A DNA stretch of 37,600 nt from CAYUJH01 sp964394585 (GCA_964394585.1 CAYMYI010000031.1:1-37600), one strand, 5' to 3'. Numbered from the stretch's first letter, positions 23,334 through 33,046 are shown. The notes: generated by a model not told the origin, from the sequence alone. A program made the numbers and translations.

Positions 23334-25277
23334 ATGCTATACGTTATCTTCATCATCGTTGCGCCGCTCCTTTCGTTCGTCGTGCTACAAATAATGAAGA
23401 ACTTGGGGAATGTAGCCGGTTGGATTGCCACAGGTTTTTCAGGAGTAGCTACGCTGAGCATGTTACTTTTATTCTTCGGTACTGAAAATCATGTAATTGA
23501 TGGAGCAGAGTGGAATTGGTTTAGTGCGGGGGCTACACAGTTTACTGTAGCAATCCGTATCGATTGGATCGCCCGCTTGATGCTCTGCATGGTAGCTATC
23601 GTCTCTTTCTTAGTCCACTTGTTTTCGATAGCTTACATGGCAAGCGACGCAAACTTCAGTCGCTATTTTTCATACCTAGGGCTTTTCACCTTTGCGATGA
23701 ATACCCTACTCATAGCCGACCATCTCATTCTTCTATACATCTTTTGGGAACTAGTAGGCATAAGTTCGTATTTGCTCATAGGGTTTTGGCAAGAAAAACC
23801 TTCCGCAGCAAAAGCAGCTCAAAAGGCATTTATAGTAAACCGAGTGGGCGATGCAGGTTTTTTAATTGGCATTATGGCGATATATGGCGCTTTCGGTACC
23901 ACAAGCCTTGCAGAACTTACGGAAACTATTCCCGCTACCGGAACTGAGCACGTAGCTATACTGACCTTAGCGGGTTTTGGTTTTTTGGCAGGAACGCTGA
24001 GCAAATCCGCACAACTCCCGTTGGCAACTTGGCTCCCTGATGCCATGGAAGGTCCTACACCGGTTTCTGCTCTTATTCACGCCGCCACGATGGTTGCCGC
24101 AGGAGTTTATCTCCTCATTCGTGTGCATTTTATGTTGCCTTCGATAGTCCTTTCTGTTACGCTTTTCCTGGGTGTAAGTACCGCTTTACTTTCAGCAATT
24201 GCGGCCATAACCCAGTACGATATCAAAAAAGTACTTGCTTATTCCACCATTTCGCAATTAGGGTTTATGATTACTGCCATTGGGTTAGGATATCCTCTGG
24301 TTGCCCTCGTTCATTTAGTAACACACGCTTTTTTTAAAGCACTTTTATTCTTAGGAGCCGGTTCGGTAATTCACAGTTTGCATGCATTGAACGGCGATCC
24401 ACAAGATTTGCGAAATATGGGAGGTTTGGCAAAAAAGCTTCCTATTACACACGTAGCCTTAGTTATTGGAGGTGCTGCATTATCAGGAATTCCCCTCTTT
24501 TCCGGTTTTTTAAGCAAAGAAGCCATTTTACTAAGCAGTCTTTCTACTCCATGGGTAATGGCTGGGCTATTAATGGCATCGGCACTAACTGCTTTTTACA
24601 CTACTCGCTTACTTTGGTTGTGCATGTGGCGAAAAGAGTCTGCTTCTATCCGCAATTTATCAAAACTCGCTTCTCCACACGTACTGATGCGTTTTTCATT
24701 AATTATACTTAGCAGCCTGTGTTTATGGTTTTGGTTTGCAAACTCACCTTTAAGCATGGATACCAACCGACTAACCCCACAAGCACTTGCATTACCGCAT
24801 GCCAATTCAGTTCTGATGACCTCTATTGCCATCGCCTTGTTAGGAGCTGCATTTGCCATATGGTTATTCAATTCTGAAAGAGGGGAAACTCTACGTACAA
24901 CTATGAACAACACCAGATTTCAAAAACTCTCCTTTCATTTTTTTTATATTGATAAAATCGTAACTGTATGGTTAACCCATCGAACCGTAAAGGGAACACA
25001 AGCTTTAAGTAGACTTGAAAGAAAATGGATTGATGGATTGCTACATCAACTAGGAATTGGCGTAATCATCATAGCGCATGCCACTCGATGGTTCGATAAG
25101 TATTTTGTCGATGGGGTCATTCATCTATTCACCGGAATACTACAGCGCACCGGAAACACGACAGGCAACGTACAAGGGCGTGCTATTCAAGGGATGATTG
25201 CTATAACGTTCGTCATTCTTTTAAGTGGTTTACTGATTTTTTATGGGATATATCTCGCAGAAATTTCATATCGGTAA
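23334..25277 (+). CDS. nuoL: NADH-quinone oxidoreductase subunit L (proton-pumping antiporter-like)
   Basis: This 647-residue membrane subunit of complex I carries its key charged residues: E139 in IFWELVGISSYLLIGFW (helix 5) and K224 in TLSKSAQLPLATWLPDAMEG (helix 7), followed by PTPVSALIHAATMVAAGVYL. The C-terminal part contains FDKYFVDGVIHL and TGNVQGRAIQGMI, the region of the long lateral helix and final TM helix specific to NuoL. So this is NuoL and not an Mrp antiporter subunit. It begins 9 bp after glgB and is followed by nuoM after 59 bp. Confidence 0.95.
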   Translation: MLYVIFIIVAPLLSFVVLQIMKNLGNVAGWIATGFSGVATLSMLLLFFGTENHVIDGAEWNWFSAGATQFTVAIRIDWIARLMLCMVAIVSFLVHLFSIAYMASDANFSRYFSYLGLFTFAMNTLLIADHLILLYIFWELVGISSYLLIGFWQEKPSAAKAAQKAFIVNRVGDAGFLIGIMAIYGAFGTTSLAELTETIPATGTEHVAILTLAGFGFLAGTLSKSAQLPLATWLPDAMEGPTPVSALIHAATMVAAGVYLLIRVHFMLPSIVLSVTLFLGVSTALLSAIAAITQYDIKKVLAYSTISQLGFMITAIGLGYPLVALVHLVTHAFFKALLFLGAGSVIHSLHALNGDPQDLRNMGGLAKKLPITHVALVIGGAALSGIPLFSGFLSKEAILLSSLSTPWVMAGLLMASALTAFYTTRLLWLCMWRKESASIRNLSKLASPHVLMRFSLIILSSLCLWFWFANSPLSMDTNRLTPQALALPHANSVLMTSIAIALLGAAFAIWLFNSERGETLRTTMNNTRFQKLSFHFFYIDKIVTVWLTHRTVKGTQALSRLERKWIDGLLHQLGIGVIIIAHATRWFDKYFVDGVIHLFTGILQRTGNTTGNVQGRAIQGMIAITFVILLSGLLIFYGIYLAEISYR

Positions 25278-25285
25278 ACGGATTG

Positions 25286-25293
25286 TATTTTTG
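25286..25293 (+). promoter_or_regulatory. Possible internal -7 box between nuoL and nuoM
   Basis: TATTTTTG matches TAnnTTTG fully, 43 bases before the nuoM ATG. There is no TTG at the normal distance, and cotranscription with nuoL is likely anyway. Confidence 0.25.
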
Positions 25294-25336
25294 AAAGATA
25301 AATTCTGCTACTGATTAGCTTTTTCATTCACAGACC

Positions 25337-27010
25337 ATGCACGCGTTTCTACTTAACCTCACGCTTTTTTTACCTTTAACCTTTGTGCCGATTGTCCTTG
25401 CCATTTCGGGAAAACGCCCACGTTTGCACCGCATGGTTAGTATTTTTGGATTGGCATTGCAAATGGCGATATCGCTCGCGCTGGCGATAGCTTATACCGA
25501 TACCGCTGTTCCCATAGAACAAACAATTGAATGGATTCGACTTAAAAACAGCCTAGGAGAAGTTTTGCTTGCCGTTGATTATGCCATTGGGATTGACGGC
25601 CTTAACGTGTGGTTTGTAGTACTCACCACGTTCATCATGCTGTGTGGCGCTGTAGCCTCTACCCCACATACTATTCAAAAGCAAACGAAAGGGTATTTTG
25701 CTTTATTACTGCTGTTGAGTACAAGCATCGTTGGTTGTTTCGTTGCACTCGATTTCTTCCTATTTTATCTATTCTTTGAGTTTATGCTATTTCCCATGTA
25801 CTTCTTAATAGGCATTTGGGGAGGCACACGCCGAGAATATGCAGCAGTTAAGTTTTTTCTTTACACCTTAGTAGGTTCTATTTTTATTTTAATAGGGATG
25901 ATTGCCCTATATGCTTCGGCAATCCACCCTGAAGCTACCCAAGCTGCCTCAAAATTAGGATCTGTAGAAGAGGTGCAGCAAGCACTGCAAGAAGGCAGTT
26001 TGGCAACTGAGCAAATGGTACATACGTTTCGATTTACTCACCTTACCGATTGGAAGAATTACCTCCCCAACAGTTGGTTAGCCCCTTCCGGAGAAGCCAC
26101 TCTATGGGGATATTCCATCCGCTATATCGTGTTTTTGAGTTTATTAATTGGGTTTGCCATTAAGCTACCGATTGTGCCCGTACATACCTGGCTCCCCGAT
26201 GCACACGTAGAGGCACCCACCCCCATTTCCGTGATTTTAGCCGGACTGCTACTAAAAGTTGGCGGATACGGAGTATTGCGCATCGTATATCCACTTTTCC
26301 CCGATGCTGCAGTTCATTACAGCTACTTTGTTGGTTTTTTAGGGCTACTCGCTATCATTTATGCAGCACTTGTCGCATTGGGCACGCAAAACCTCAAAAA
26401 GATGATTGCCTACTCTTCTGTATCGCACATGGGCTTTGTGTTTTTGGGTATCGCCGCTCTCACACACGAAGGAGTGAGCGGTGCCATATTCCAAATGCTA
26501 AGTCATGGAATCATTTCTCCAATGCTGTTTTTGGTTGCCGGTGTTTTATATGCTCGAACTCACAACTTAGAGATGGAAAATTATAAAGGGTTGGCACAAC
26601 AAATGCCCGTTTATACCGGCTTTGCCACCATTGCCTTTTTTGCCTCTTTAGGGTTGCCGGGGTTTTCAGGGTTTATTGCAGAGCTTCTGGTATTCCTAGG
26701 TGCTTTTAAATCAGAATGGCTTCCTCCTTGGTTTGCCTTAACAGCTACTTTTGGGCTTATACTAGGAGCCGGCTATTATTTATGGACTCTCCAACGAATG
26801 TTTTTAGGAACGTTCAGTTTAAAGTTTCCCGAGTGGAAAGCTAACTTAAAAACCCTCTCTTTTTCAGAAAAGCTACTATTAAGCAGCTTAGCTTTTTTAA
26901 CACTTCTACTGGGTATTTTCCCTTCGCTTCTACTCGATAGTATCAGCCCTTTTGTTAGCGATTTTCTACAAAACCTCTTTAATAACAACCGCTTTTTCCC
27001 TCAACGATAG
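25337..27010 (+). CDS. nuoM: NADH-quinone oxidoreductase subunit M
   Basis: This 557-residue antiporter-like subunit of complex I has the essential E148 in LFYLFFEFMLFPMYFLIG and K276 in IGFAIKLPIVPVHTWLPDAH, followed by VEAPTPISVILAGLLLKVGGYG. It is about 50 residues longer than E. coli NuoM (509). The excess lies between the helices carrying the Glu and the Lys, roughly residues 195-255, a mostly polar stretch (PEATQAASKLGSVEEVQQAL and following). The ATG at 25337 gives the usual short first helix. nuoN follows 12 bp later. Confidence 0.95.
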   Translation: MHAFLLNLTLFLPLTFVPIVLAISGKRPRLHRMVSIFGLALQMAISLALAIAYTDTAVPIEQTIEWIRLKNSLGEVLLAVDYAIGIDGLNVWFVVLTTFIMLCGAVASTPHTIQKQTKGYFALLLLLSTSIVGCFVALDFFLFYLFFEFMLFPMYFLIGIWGGTRREYAAVKFFLYTLVGSIFILIGMIALYASAIHPEATQAASKLGSVEEVQQALQEGSLATEQMVHTFRFTHLTDWKNYLPNSWLAPSGEATLWGYSIRYIVFLSLLIGFAIKLPIVPVHTWLPDAHVEAPTPISVILAGLLLKVGGYGVLRIVYPLFPDAAVHYSYFVGFLGLLAIIYAALVALGTQNLKKMIAYSSVSHMGFVFLGIAALTHEGVSGAIFQMLSHGIISPMLFLVAGVLYARTHNLEMENYKGLAQQMPVYTGFATIAFFASLGLPGFSGFIAELLVFLGAFKSEWLPPWFALTATFGLILGAGYYLWTLQRMFLGTFSLKFPEWKANLKTLSFSEKLLLSSLAFLTLLLGIFPSLLLDSISPFVSDFLQNLFNNNRFFPQR

Positions 27011-27022
27011 TTGCTCAACTGC

Positions 27023-28480
27023 ATGGAATCCTCATCATCCCTAATACAACAATTAGACGCCATTTCAGAAAGCCTTCGCTTTTTTTTACCTGAACTAGCT
27101 TTAGTGAGTGGGATGATACTTGTACTTATCTTCGATTTACTCACCAAAACTCCCTCTTTTTGGCGCATCCACATAACCACCTTGCTAAGTGTTTCAGCAA
27201 GTTTGTTCGCCTCTTTGCTACAAACCACTCCGACCGATATGGCGCTCTTTAATAATTTATTGAAAATAACCAATATATCGGCACAAACACGTCCATTACT
27301 TGATGTTGCCACCCTTGGCTGTTTGCTACTTTATACGTTTGCAGGTAGCCGTCAAACCTCTGATAAAAAAACATGGGTGTCGGGCATTGGCGAAGAGCAT
27401 TTTCTATGGTTGAGCCTCCTCTTAGGTGCACATTGTATGGCTATGGCAAACCATTGGCTTTCACTGTATTTATCCATTGAATTGGCATCGCTTTCAGCGT
27501 ATGCGCTTACAGCCTTTCGCTTTCAAAAGGAAAGTGCTGAAGTCAGCATTAAATACCTGGTTTTTGGTGGTATTGCTTCGGCTCTTATGTTATATGGAAT
27601 TTCTTGGATTTATGGCTTCCATCATATTTTAAACTTTGAGTCATCAGCGCTGCTTAGCAATAATCTTCTTTTACAGATAGGGCTTCTCATGGCACTTTCA
27701 GGCGTATTCTTCAAATTAGCTATTGTGCCATTTCAAGCATGGCTTCCGAATGTTTATCAAGTGGCGCCAACACCTGTGAGTGCTTTTTTTTCAATAGTAC
27801 CCAAAATAGCCGGATTAGCTGCATTATTCTCTGTATTGCAAACTTTTGAATCGGTTTTTATTACCGGTACGCTCACAAAAATCATAGCGAGTGTAGGAGT
27901 CTTTACACTCACTTGGGGGAATTTATCTGCCTTTCGGCAAACGAATTTATTACGACTTCTGGGCTACTCTTCTATAGCTCATGCGGGGCTTTTTCTACTT
28001 GTTATCACGCAAATAAGTGTCGAGGATTCATCCATATTTTTCCTTTTTGCTAAGGTATATATCCTAATGAACGTGCTCGTATTTTGTTTTGTGTATTGGA
28101 CTCAATGCGAAGAGCTACCGCAATTGCAAGGGAAAGGAAAACACTGGACTGTAGCCGGAGTTGCTGTAGGTATCGCTCTTCTTTCGCTAACCGGACTACC
28201 TCCTACTGCCGGATTTACTGCTAAGTTTTTGATTTTCGCAGAGTTATGGAAAAGTTATACTCAGAATGATTCGCTGCAATGGTTTATTATTTTTGCTTTG
28301 GGTTTACTCAACACAGCAGCATCGCTGTTTTACTATCTGAAAATTCCGTATTTCATGTTTTTAAAGGATGAGGGTACCGCACAAAACGCAGAAAGAAACT
28401 TAACAACCGTACAAAAAGGAATAATGGTATCGGTTGCTTTTGCCTTGTTATTCTTCTTTTTTTATCCTGATTGGCTCTAA
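27023..28480 (+). CDS. nuoN: NADH-quinone oxidoreductase subunit N
   Basis: This 485-residue membrane subunit has E153 in LSLYLSIELASLSAYAL, K231 in VFFKLAIVPFQAWLPNVYQV and PTPVSAFFSIVPKIAGLAAL, the NuoN form of the helix 7-8 region. The frame is open from a TTG at 27011, but the ATG at 27023 (MESSSSLIQQL) is preferred. It completes an L-M-N series; genes for A-K are not in the window. Its stop codon overlaps the stop codon of the convergent EamA gene by 4 nt (CTAA at 28477-28480). Confidence 0.94.
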   Translation: MESSSSLIQQLDAISESLRFFLPELALVSGMILVLIFDLLTKTPSFWRIHITTLLSVSASLFASLLQTTPTDMALFNNLLKITNISAQTRPLLDVATLGCLLLYTFAGSRQTSDKKTWVSGIGEEHFLWLSLLLGAHCMAMANHWLSLYLSIELASLSAYALTAFRFQKESAEVSIKYLVFGGIASALMLYGISWIYGFHHILNFESSALLSNNLLLQIGLLMALSGVFFKLAIVPFQAWLPNVYQVAPTPVSAFFSIVPKIAGLAALFSVLQTFESVFITGTLTKIIASVGVFTLTWGNLSAFRQTNLLRLLGYSSIAHAGLFLLVITQISVEDSSIFFLFAKVYILMNVLVFCFVYWTQCEELPQLQGKGKHWTVAGVAVGIALLSLTGLPPTAGFTAKFLIFAELWKSYTQNDSLQWFIIFALGLLNTAASLFYYLKIPYFMFLKDEGTAQNAERNLTTVQKGIMVSVAFALLFFFFYPDWL

Positions 28481-29466
28481 TTCTTCTCGTTTTCTTCGTC
28501 TTCTATCGTTTGGCGTAAAATTTCCATATCACGCTGTACTTTCGCCTGTTTTTCAAGTTTCTTCTCCGATAGTGCATTTTTGAAGATAATCTGCAATACG
28601 GGGAAGGCAATAACTGAGGCTACAATAATAATGGCTCCCGAATAGAAATAGATGTTCATGGCTTCATCTTTCTTGGAAAGCAAAAGTGCTATCACTACCC
28701 CATAAATAGGTGATAAGTTTGTGCTTAATGCCACGGTGAAGGCTGAAATCTTTTTCATCACACCTATGAGCATAGAGTATGCTAACACCGAGAATAGATA
28801 AGCCATGGTAAAGGCAATTATATAATCGGTAGGCGGTGCGTTAAATACATCCATCGATGTTTTCGTAACTATACTATAAATAGGCATCCCGATTGTTACC
28901 AAACCAAACGCGCCAATCATCTGATAGAACGTTACTACTGTTTGGTGGTGGCTTTTCACAAATCTGGCGTTTACTACAGTAAGCAAAGCCCCCACTAAAG
29001 CGGCAAGAATTGCCACAATCATTCCAGCTTCGTATTCAAAATCGTTACTGGCAATCATGTAAATACCAAAAATGGCATTAAGCCCGGTCATTAACTGATA
29101 AAAATCAGGGCGACCTCCGTTGAAAAATGGCAAAATGAACGTAACCCAAATGGGGCTTGTGGCAATGCCTACTAATACTACAGAAGCGTTTGCCAGGTTG
29201 GTGGCTACGACTAAAAGTACCCAATACGTTGCCATTAAACAGCCTGATAACGCTAGTATTCGAATTTGCCCTTTAGGTATTTTAATCTTGTGCTTGTTAT
29301 AGGCTACAATACCTCCTAAAATAATAAGTGCCATGAAGGTACGGACAAATACCAGTTTGATTGCATTCTTGTTCAATTCTTCTACCCAACTAATCATGGT
29401 AGGTAAGAAGCTATTGAGCAGTAGAATAAGGTGTAATTGTATGTAATATTTGCTCTTAGAAGTCAT
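28477..29466 (-). CDS. EamA/DMT-family transporter
   Basis: This 329-residue polytopic protein has ten predicted helices in two EamA repeats, for example FVRTFMALIILGGIVAYNK, GCLMATYWVLLVVATNLANA, and LSTNLSPIYGVVIALLLSKK. The N-L-S-P-I-Y-x-(V/I) segment is typical of helix 9 in this family. The tail (residues about 300-329) is charged and predicted cytoplasmic (EKKLEKQAKVQRDMEILRQ). The ATG at 29466 is chosen; an upstream start at 29487 would add seven residues. Substrate unknown. It has little sequence likeness to the other EamA protein in the window (5991-6848). Confidence 0.83.
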   Translation of the reverse strand: MTSKSKYYIQLHLILLLNSFLPTMISWVEELNKNAIKLVFVRTFMALIILGGIVAYNKHKIKIPKGQIRILALSGCLMATYWVLLVVATNLANASVVLVGIATSPIWVTFILPFFNGGRPDFYQLMTGLNAIFGIYMIASNDFEYEAGMIVAILAALVGALLTVVNARFVKSHHQTVVTFYQMIGAFGLVTIGMPIYSIVTKTSMDVFNAPPTDYIIAFTMAYLFSVLAYSMLIGVMKKISAFTVALSTNLSPIYGVVIALLLSKKDEAMNIYFYSGAIIIVASVIAFPVLQIIFKNALSEKKLEKQAKVQRDMEILRQTIEDEENEKN

Positions 29467-29540
29467 ACGACAATCAGTGAAGCACAAACATAAGTAAATG
29501 AAATGTTAAGTAAGAATTGAATTTAGGTTTATTTAATGAC

Positions 29541-29566
29541 TTGTAAGGAAGAATACAGCTACTTTG
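29541..29566 (+). promoter_or_regulatory. Possible promoter for the yfhO-doxX operon
   Basis: TTG (29541-29543), 16 nt, TACTTTG (29560-29566), which is TAnnTTTG with one base missing. Placed about 60 bases before the ATG at 29627. Confidence 0.3.
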
Positions 29567-29626
29567 TCGGTATTCTAAAATTTATCAACTTGCAACCGAC
29601 TTTATAAGACTCAATATACAAACATC

Positions 29627-32116
29627 ATGAAACGTTTTTCTTTTTCGGATATTCTCCCTTATCTCATTGCTATTGTTGCTTTCTATGCGGTTACGTTTGC
29701 TTTTTTTAAGCCTGAACTTATTGATGGGAAAAGCTTGCGCCAAGGTGATGTAATGCAATATGAAGGGATGTCGAAAAAGCCGGTAGAATATCGTGAAACC
29801 ACGGGTGAACAGGCATTATGGAACGATGGGATGTTCTCCGGGATGCCCGATTACCTAGTTTCTACAGGAGTCCCCCATCACCCGCTTCCTTGGCTGTTTC
29901 AATTTACAAGAGGTTTTCTTGATAAAGACACTGCCGCACATTTATTCTTTTTAACTACATTTTGTTTTTGGATAGCCCTTTTGAGTTTTCGAGTAAACCC
30001 TTATTTAGCCATTTTTGGTGCTCTTGCTTTTGGGCTCAACACGTATAATATCCTCAATTTAGAAGCCGGGCACGTTACAAAGTGTTGGGCAATCGCATAT
30101 GCACCGCTCGTACTAGCCGGAATGCATCTGGTATTTCGAGGGAAAATATGGCTAGGTGCCGCGCTTTTTATTATTGGATTTGCGCTGCATGTTCGAGTAC
30201 CGCACTATCAAATCACGTATTATTTAGCCTTTATTTGTGCAATCTATGGCATTAGCGAATTAATATTTGCCATTAGAGAGAAAGCGTTATTCCGTTTTTT
30301 ACAACAAACAGCCGTTCTGTTAGTAGGCGTTGCAATTGGAGCTATGGTGGTACTTGGCAGGTTTTGGATGGTGCAAGAATATGAAAAATATTCGATCCGA
30401 GGGCAGTCTGAACTCACTGATAGAGATGGAACTGAACCTGAAAAAAGAGGAAGTGGTCTCGATAAAGAGTATGCTTTTGCCTGGAGTCAAGGACAAATGG
30501 AAACCCTTACTATGTTGATTCCACATTTTTATGGAGGTGCCAGCAACGAGACTTTAGGACCCGATTCGGAATCGTACAAAATATTAAAGCGACTCATGGA
30601 ACCTCGGCGCTTTCAGCAAATGGCATCCGCGGAGGGAATTGCCTTGCCAACCTACCGAGGCGAACAGCCTTTTACAGGAGGCCCACTGTATGCCGGTGCA
30701 ATCGTATGCTTTCTGTTTGTATTGGGGATGTTTGTATTGGAAAAACGATATAGGTATTGGATGTTAGCGGGATTTATCGTTGCAGTGTTTATCTCTTGGG
30801 GAAAACACTTTGCAAGTTTCAACTATCTGATGTTCGATTACTTCCCTGCATTTAATAAGTTCAGAGCGGTAATGATGGCGCAAAGTATGGCAATGATGCT
30901 CATGCCCATAGCCGGCACAATCGCTTTACAAAAACTCATGGAAGTAAACGTAACCGATGCCTTGAAGAAAAAAGTATTGGTCGCAGTAGGTATTACCGGT
31001 GGATTAGCAGTTTTAGTAGCTGTATTTGGAGGTGTTTTTGATTATGCCTCTCCCAACGATGCCAACTATCCCGAACCTCTAGTAAAAGCTTTAGAGGCTG
31101 ATCGCCTTTCAATGGCACGTTCCGATGCATTCCGTTCACTCATTTTTATTATACTCAGCTTTGGCGCCATCTGGTTGGGCATGCTCAGGAAAATCGCTCC
31201 TGTAACTACTTTTGCCATTGTAGGTACACTTTTAGTCGTTGACCTTTGGGGAGTAGATAAACGCTATTTGAAGGAAGAGCAATTTCAAAGGAATGCGATG
31301 CGGCAAATCACCGCGCCTTCTCCTGCCGATCAGGAAATCTTAAAAGATACCGATTTGCATTACCGCGTTTTCAATGTAGCGCCGAATGCCTTCCAAGAAG
31401 CACGTACTTCGTATTTCCATAAATCGATTGGAGGGTATTTTGCCGCCAAACTTCGCCGCTATCAAGATTTGTATGAGTATCAACTTTCGCGAGAGCAACA
31501 ACTCATTAACTCGGCAGTTCAAAACGGACAAACAGAGGCAATTCAGAGGGCATCCGTAACGCATATGCTCAATGCTAAATACTTTATCGTGGGTGGTAGA
31601 GCCGTGCAAAACCCATATGCTTTGGGTAATGCTTGGTTTGTAGAGCAAGTAAAAGAAGTGAATTCACCTGATGAAGAAATTGAAGAGATGCGTACGCTAA
31701 ATACTGCTAACCAAGCCGTGGTAGATGCTAGTAAATTCCAAGTAAGCAGCTCTTCGTTTCAACGTGATAGTACTGCTTTGATTTCTTTACAGAGCTACAC
31801 CCCTAAGGAACTGGTATATCGTAGTCAAAACCAAAACGATGGGCTTGCTGTATTTTCGGAAATCTACTATCCGGAAGGGTGGACTGCTACAATTGACGGA
31901 AAGCCGACAAATATTCTGCGGGTAAACTATGTACTTCGTGCTTTAGAAGTACCTTCAGGAAACCATGAAATTCGCTTTGAGTTTGCGCCAAAATCTTACG
32001 AAAGAGGTGCCACTGTATCGCAGGTTGGCGCTATTGCTGCAACGCTTCTAGCCGTGTTGTTCCTGTTGCTTCATTTTGTGCAACAGCGAAAACAAAGAAA
32101 TGAAAATACTGTATAA
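29627..32116 (+). CDS. YfhO-family polytopic membrane protein
   Basis: This 829-residue protein starts with a membrane helix (DILPYLIAIVAFYAVTFAFF) and then a loop with DVMQYEGMSKKPVEYRETTG; the D-x-x-Q-Y region corresponds to the acidic motif of GT-C type glycosyltransferases. About ten or more helices follow up to residue 540, then a large soluble domain (about 545-795), and a final helix (about 797-820). The block FSEIYYPEGWTATIDGKPTN near the C-terminus is the YfhO signature. Bacillus YfhO is needed for sugar decoration of lipoteichoic acid; the Bacteroidota homologues are uncharacterised and probably add sugar to lipid-linked or surface polymers. It overlaps the DoxX gene by 17 nt, so they are probably translationally coupled. 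Confidence 0.85.
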   Translation: MKRFSFSDILPYLIAIVAFYAVTFAFFKPELIDGKSLRQGDVMQYEGMSKKPVEYRETTGEQALWNDGMFSGMPDYLVSTGVPHHPLPWLFQFTRGFLDKDTAAHLFFLTTFCFWIALLSFRVNPYLAIFGALAFGLNTYNILNLEAGHVTKCWAIAYAPLVLAGMHLVFRGKIWLGAALFIIGFALHVRVPHYQITYYLAFICAIYGISELIFAIREKALFRFLQQTAVLLVGVAIGAMVVLGRFWMVQEYEKYSIRGQSELTDRDGTEPEKRGSGLDKEYAFAWSQGQMETLTMLIPHFYGGASNETLGPDSESYKILKRLMEPRRFQQMASAEGIALPTYRGEQPFTGGPLYAGAIVCFLFVLGMFVLEKRYRYWMLAGFIVAVFISWGKHFASFNYLMFDYFPAFNKFRAVMMAQSMAMMLMPIAGTIALQKLMEVNVTDALKKKVLVAVGITGGLAVLVAVFGGVFDYASPNDANYPEPLVKALEADRLSMARSDAFRSLIFIILSFGAIWLGMLRKIAPVTTFAIVGTLLVVDLWGVDKRYLKEEQFQRNAMRQITAPSPADQEILKDTDLHYRVFNVAPNAFQEARTSYFHKSIGGYFAAKLRRYQDLYEYQLSREQQLINSAVQNGQTEAIQRASVTHMLNAKYFIVGGRAVQNPYALGNAWFVEQVKEVNSPDEEIEEMRTLNTANQAVVDASKFQVSSSSFQRDSTALISLQSYTPKELVYRSQNQNDGLAVFSEIYYPEGWTATIDGKPTNILRVNYVLRALEVPSGNHEIRFEFAPKSYERGATVSQVGAIAATLLAVLFLLLHFVQQRKQRNENTV

Positions 32117-32465
32117 CATTTGCCGTTTTATAGCGGCTATCATCTTATTACAGACATTATATTACAAGTTTGGTGCACACCCCGATTCTGTTCATATTTT
32201 TGAAATGATGGGCGTTGAGCCTTGGGGACGTTATGCCTTGGGCATTGCCGAACTACTAGTAGCAGTAGGATTATTTATACCGAAACTTATTAAATGGAGT
32301 GCTGCAGCTACTGTATTAATGATGCTAGGCGCTGTAGTATCACATATGTTTATTTTAGGTATTGAAGTAAATCAAGATGGAGGTAAATTATTTTTTTTGG
32401 CGCTAATAACACTTCTATCTGCATCTTACATATGGTTTTTTAAGATTAAGTATATTTCAGCTTAA
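32100..32465 (+). CDS. DoxX-like small membrane protein
   Basis: This 121-residue protein has four predicted helices. The first holds CRFIAAIILLQTLYYKFGAH, then a short loop and FEMMGVEPWGRYALGIAELL, which is the DoxX-like pattern (loop with F, G and P, followed by G-x-x-E-L). The frame starts at 32076, but the ATG at 32100 (MKILYNICRF) is preferred because it starts right before the first helix. It overlaps the end of yfhO by 17 nt. The family is poorly understood; some members bind quinone oxidoreductases or thiol systems. Confidence 0.8.
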   Translation: MKILYNICRFIAAIILLQTLYYKFGAHPDSVHIFEMMGVEPWGRYALGIAELLVAVGLFIPKLIKWSAAATVLMMLGAVVSHMFILGIEVNQDGGKLFFLALITLLSASYIWFFKIKYISA

Positions 32466-32512
32466 TGCGAAATGCTTAACTTTAAAGTAATTATCCATTA
32501 CAAAAAAGCGTT

Positions 32513-33040
32513 ATGGAAGCCGTTAAAACACAAACAACCAATATATTTTCTCAGTTAACAAGTACACTTCACCAACTTACCGCCGAACAATACACTGCCC
32601 AGCTCCCTTTGCTTTCTGAAAACTCCATCGGCAAACATGTACGACACATTTTGGAGTTTTATCAACTTTTATTGGAAAGCTCGCCAAAACAATCGGTTAA
32701 CTACGACTTGCGAAAACGCGATTTAACGCTAGAAACGAGCCAAAATCGTGCTATTGCCTTTATTGATTTGCTTCAGGTACAGCTAAAACAACATCAGGAA
32801 GATTACGCCCTCACTTTAGAAGGAAACTACGGTGCTTTAGATTCTTTCAAGCAAAACGCTGTATACGCAGTAAACACAACGTTGGCTCGCGAACTGATTT
32901 ATAACCTCGAACATGCTATTCATCACATGGCTATTTTAAAAATTGCCATCCAAACGTATTTTCCTGAAATAGTTTTGCCCATTGATTTTGGAGTGGCTTC
33001 TTCGACAGTACGCCATCAGCAATCTTTATTACGAAAATAG
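32513..33040 (+). CDS. DinB-like four-helix bundle protein
   Basis: This 175-residue protein fits the DinB/YfiT fold, with a possible metal site: His in SIGKHVRHILEFY (about 42 and 45) and the pair of His in NLEHAIHHMAILKIA (about 137-143). These match the three-histidine pattern of the superfamily. DinB-like proteins include thiol S-transferases that use bacillithiol or mycothiol, which is of interest because a bacilliredoxin gene lies in the same window, but nothing ties them directly. It stands 47 bp after the doxX-like gene and converges on the VWA gene with a 6-bp gap. Confidence 0.75.
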   Translation: MEAVKTQTTNIFSQLTSTLHQLTAEQYTAQLPLLSENSIGKHVRHILEFYQLLLESSPKQSVNYDLRKRDLTLETSQNRAIAFIDLLQVQLKQHQEDYALTLEGNYGALDSFKQNAVYAVNTTLARELIYNLEHAIHHMAILKIAIQTYFPEIVLPIDFGVASSTVRHQQSLLRK

Positions 33041-33046
33041 CGGCTC

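Noticed and set aside
23334..27010. Interpretation of nuoL/nuoM as Mrp or hydrogenase antiporter subunits
   Set aside because: NuoL has the lateral-helix C-terminus and NuoN follows; no Mrp C-G genes or hydrogenase genes are nearby.
28477..29487. Longer start (29487) for the EamA gene
   Set aside because: It would add seven residues with no family support; the ATG at 29466 gives a normal start.
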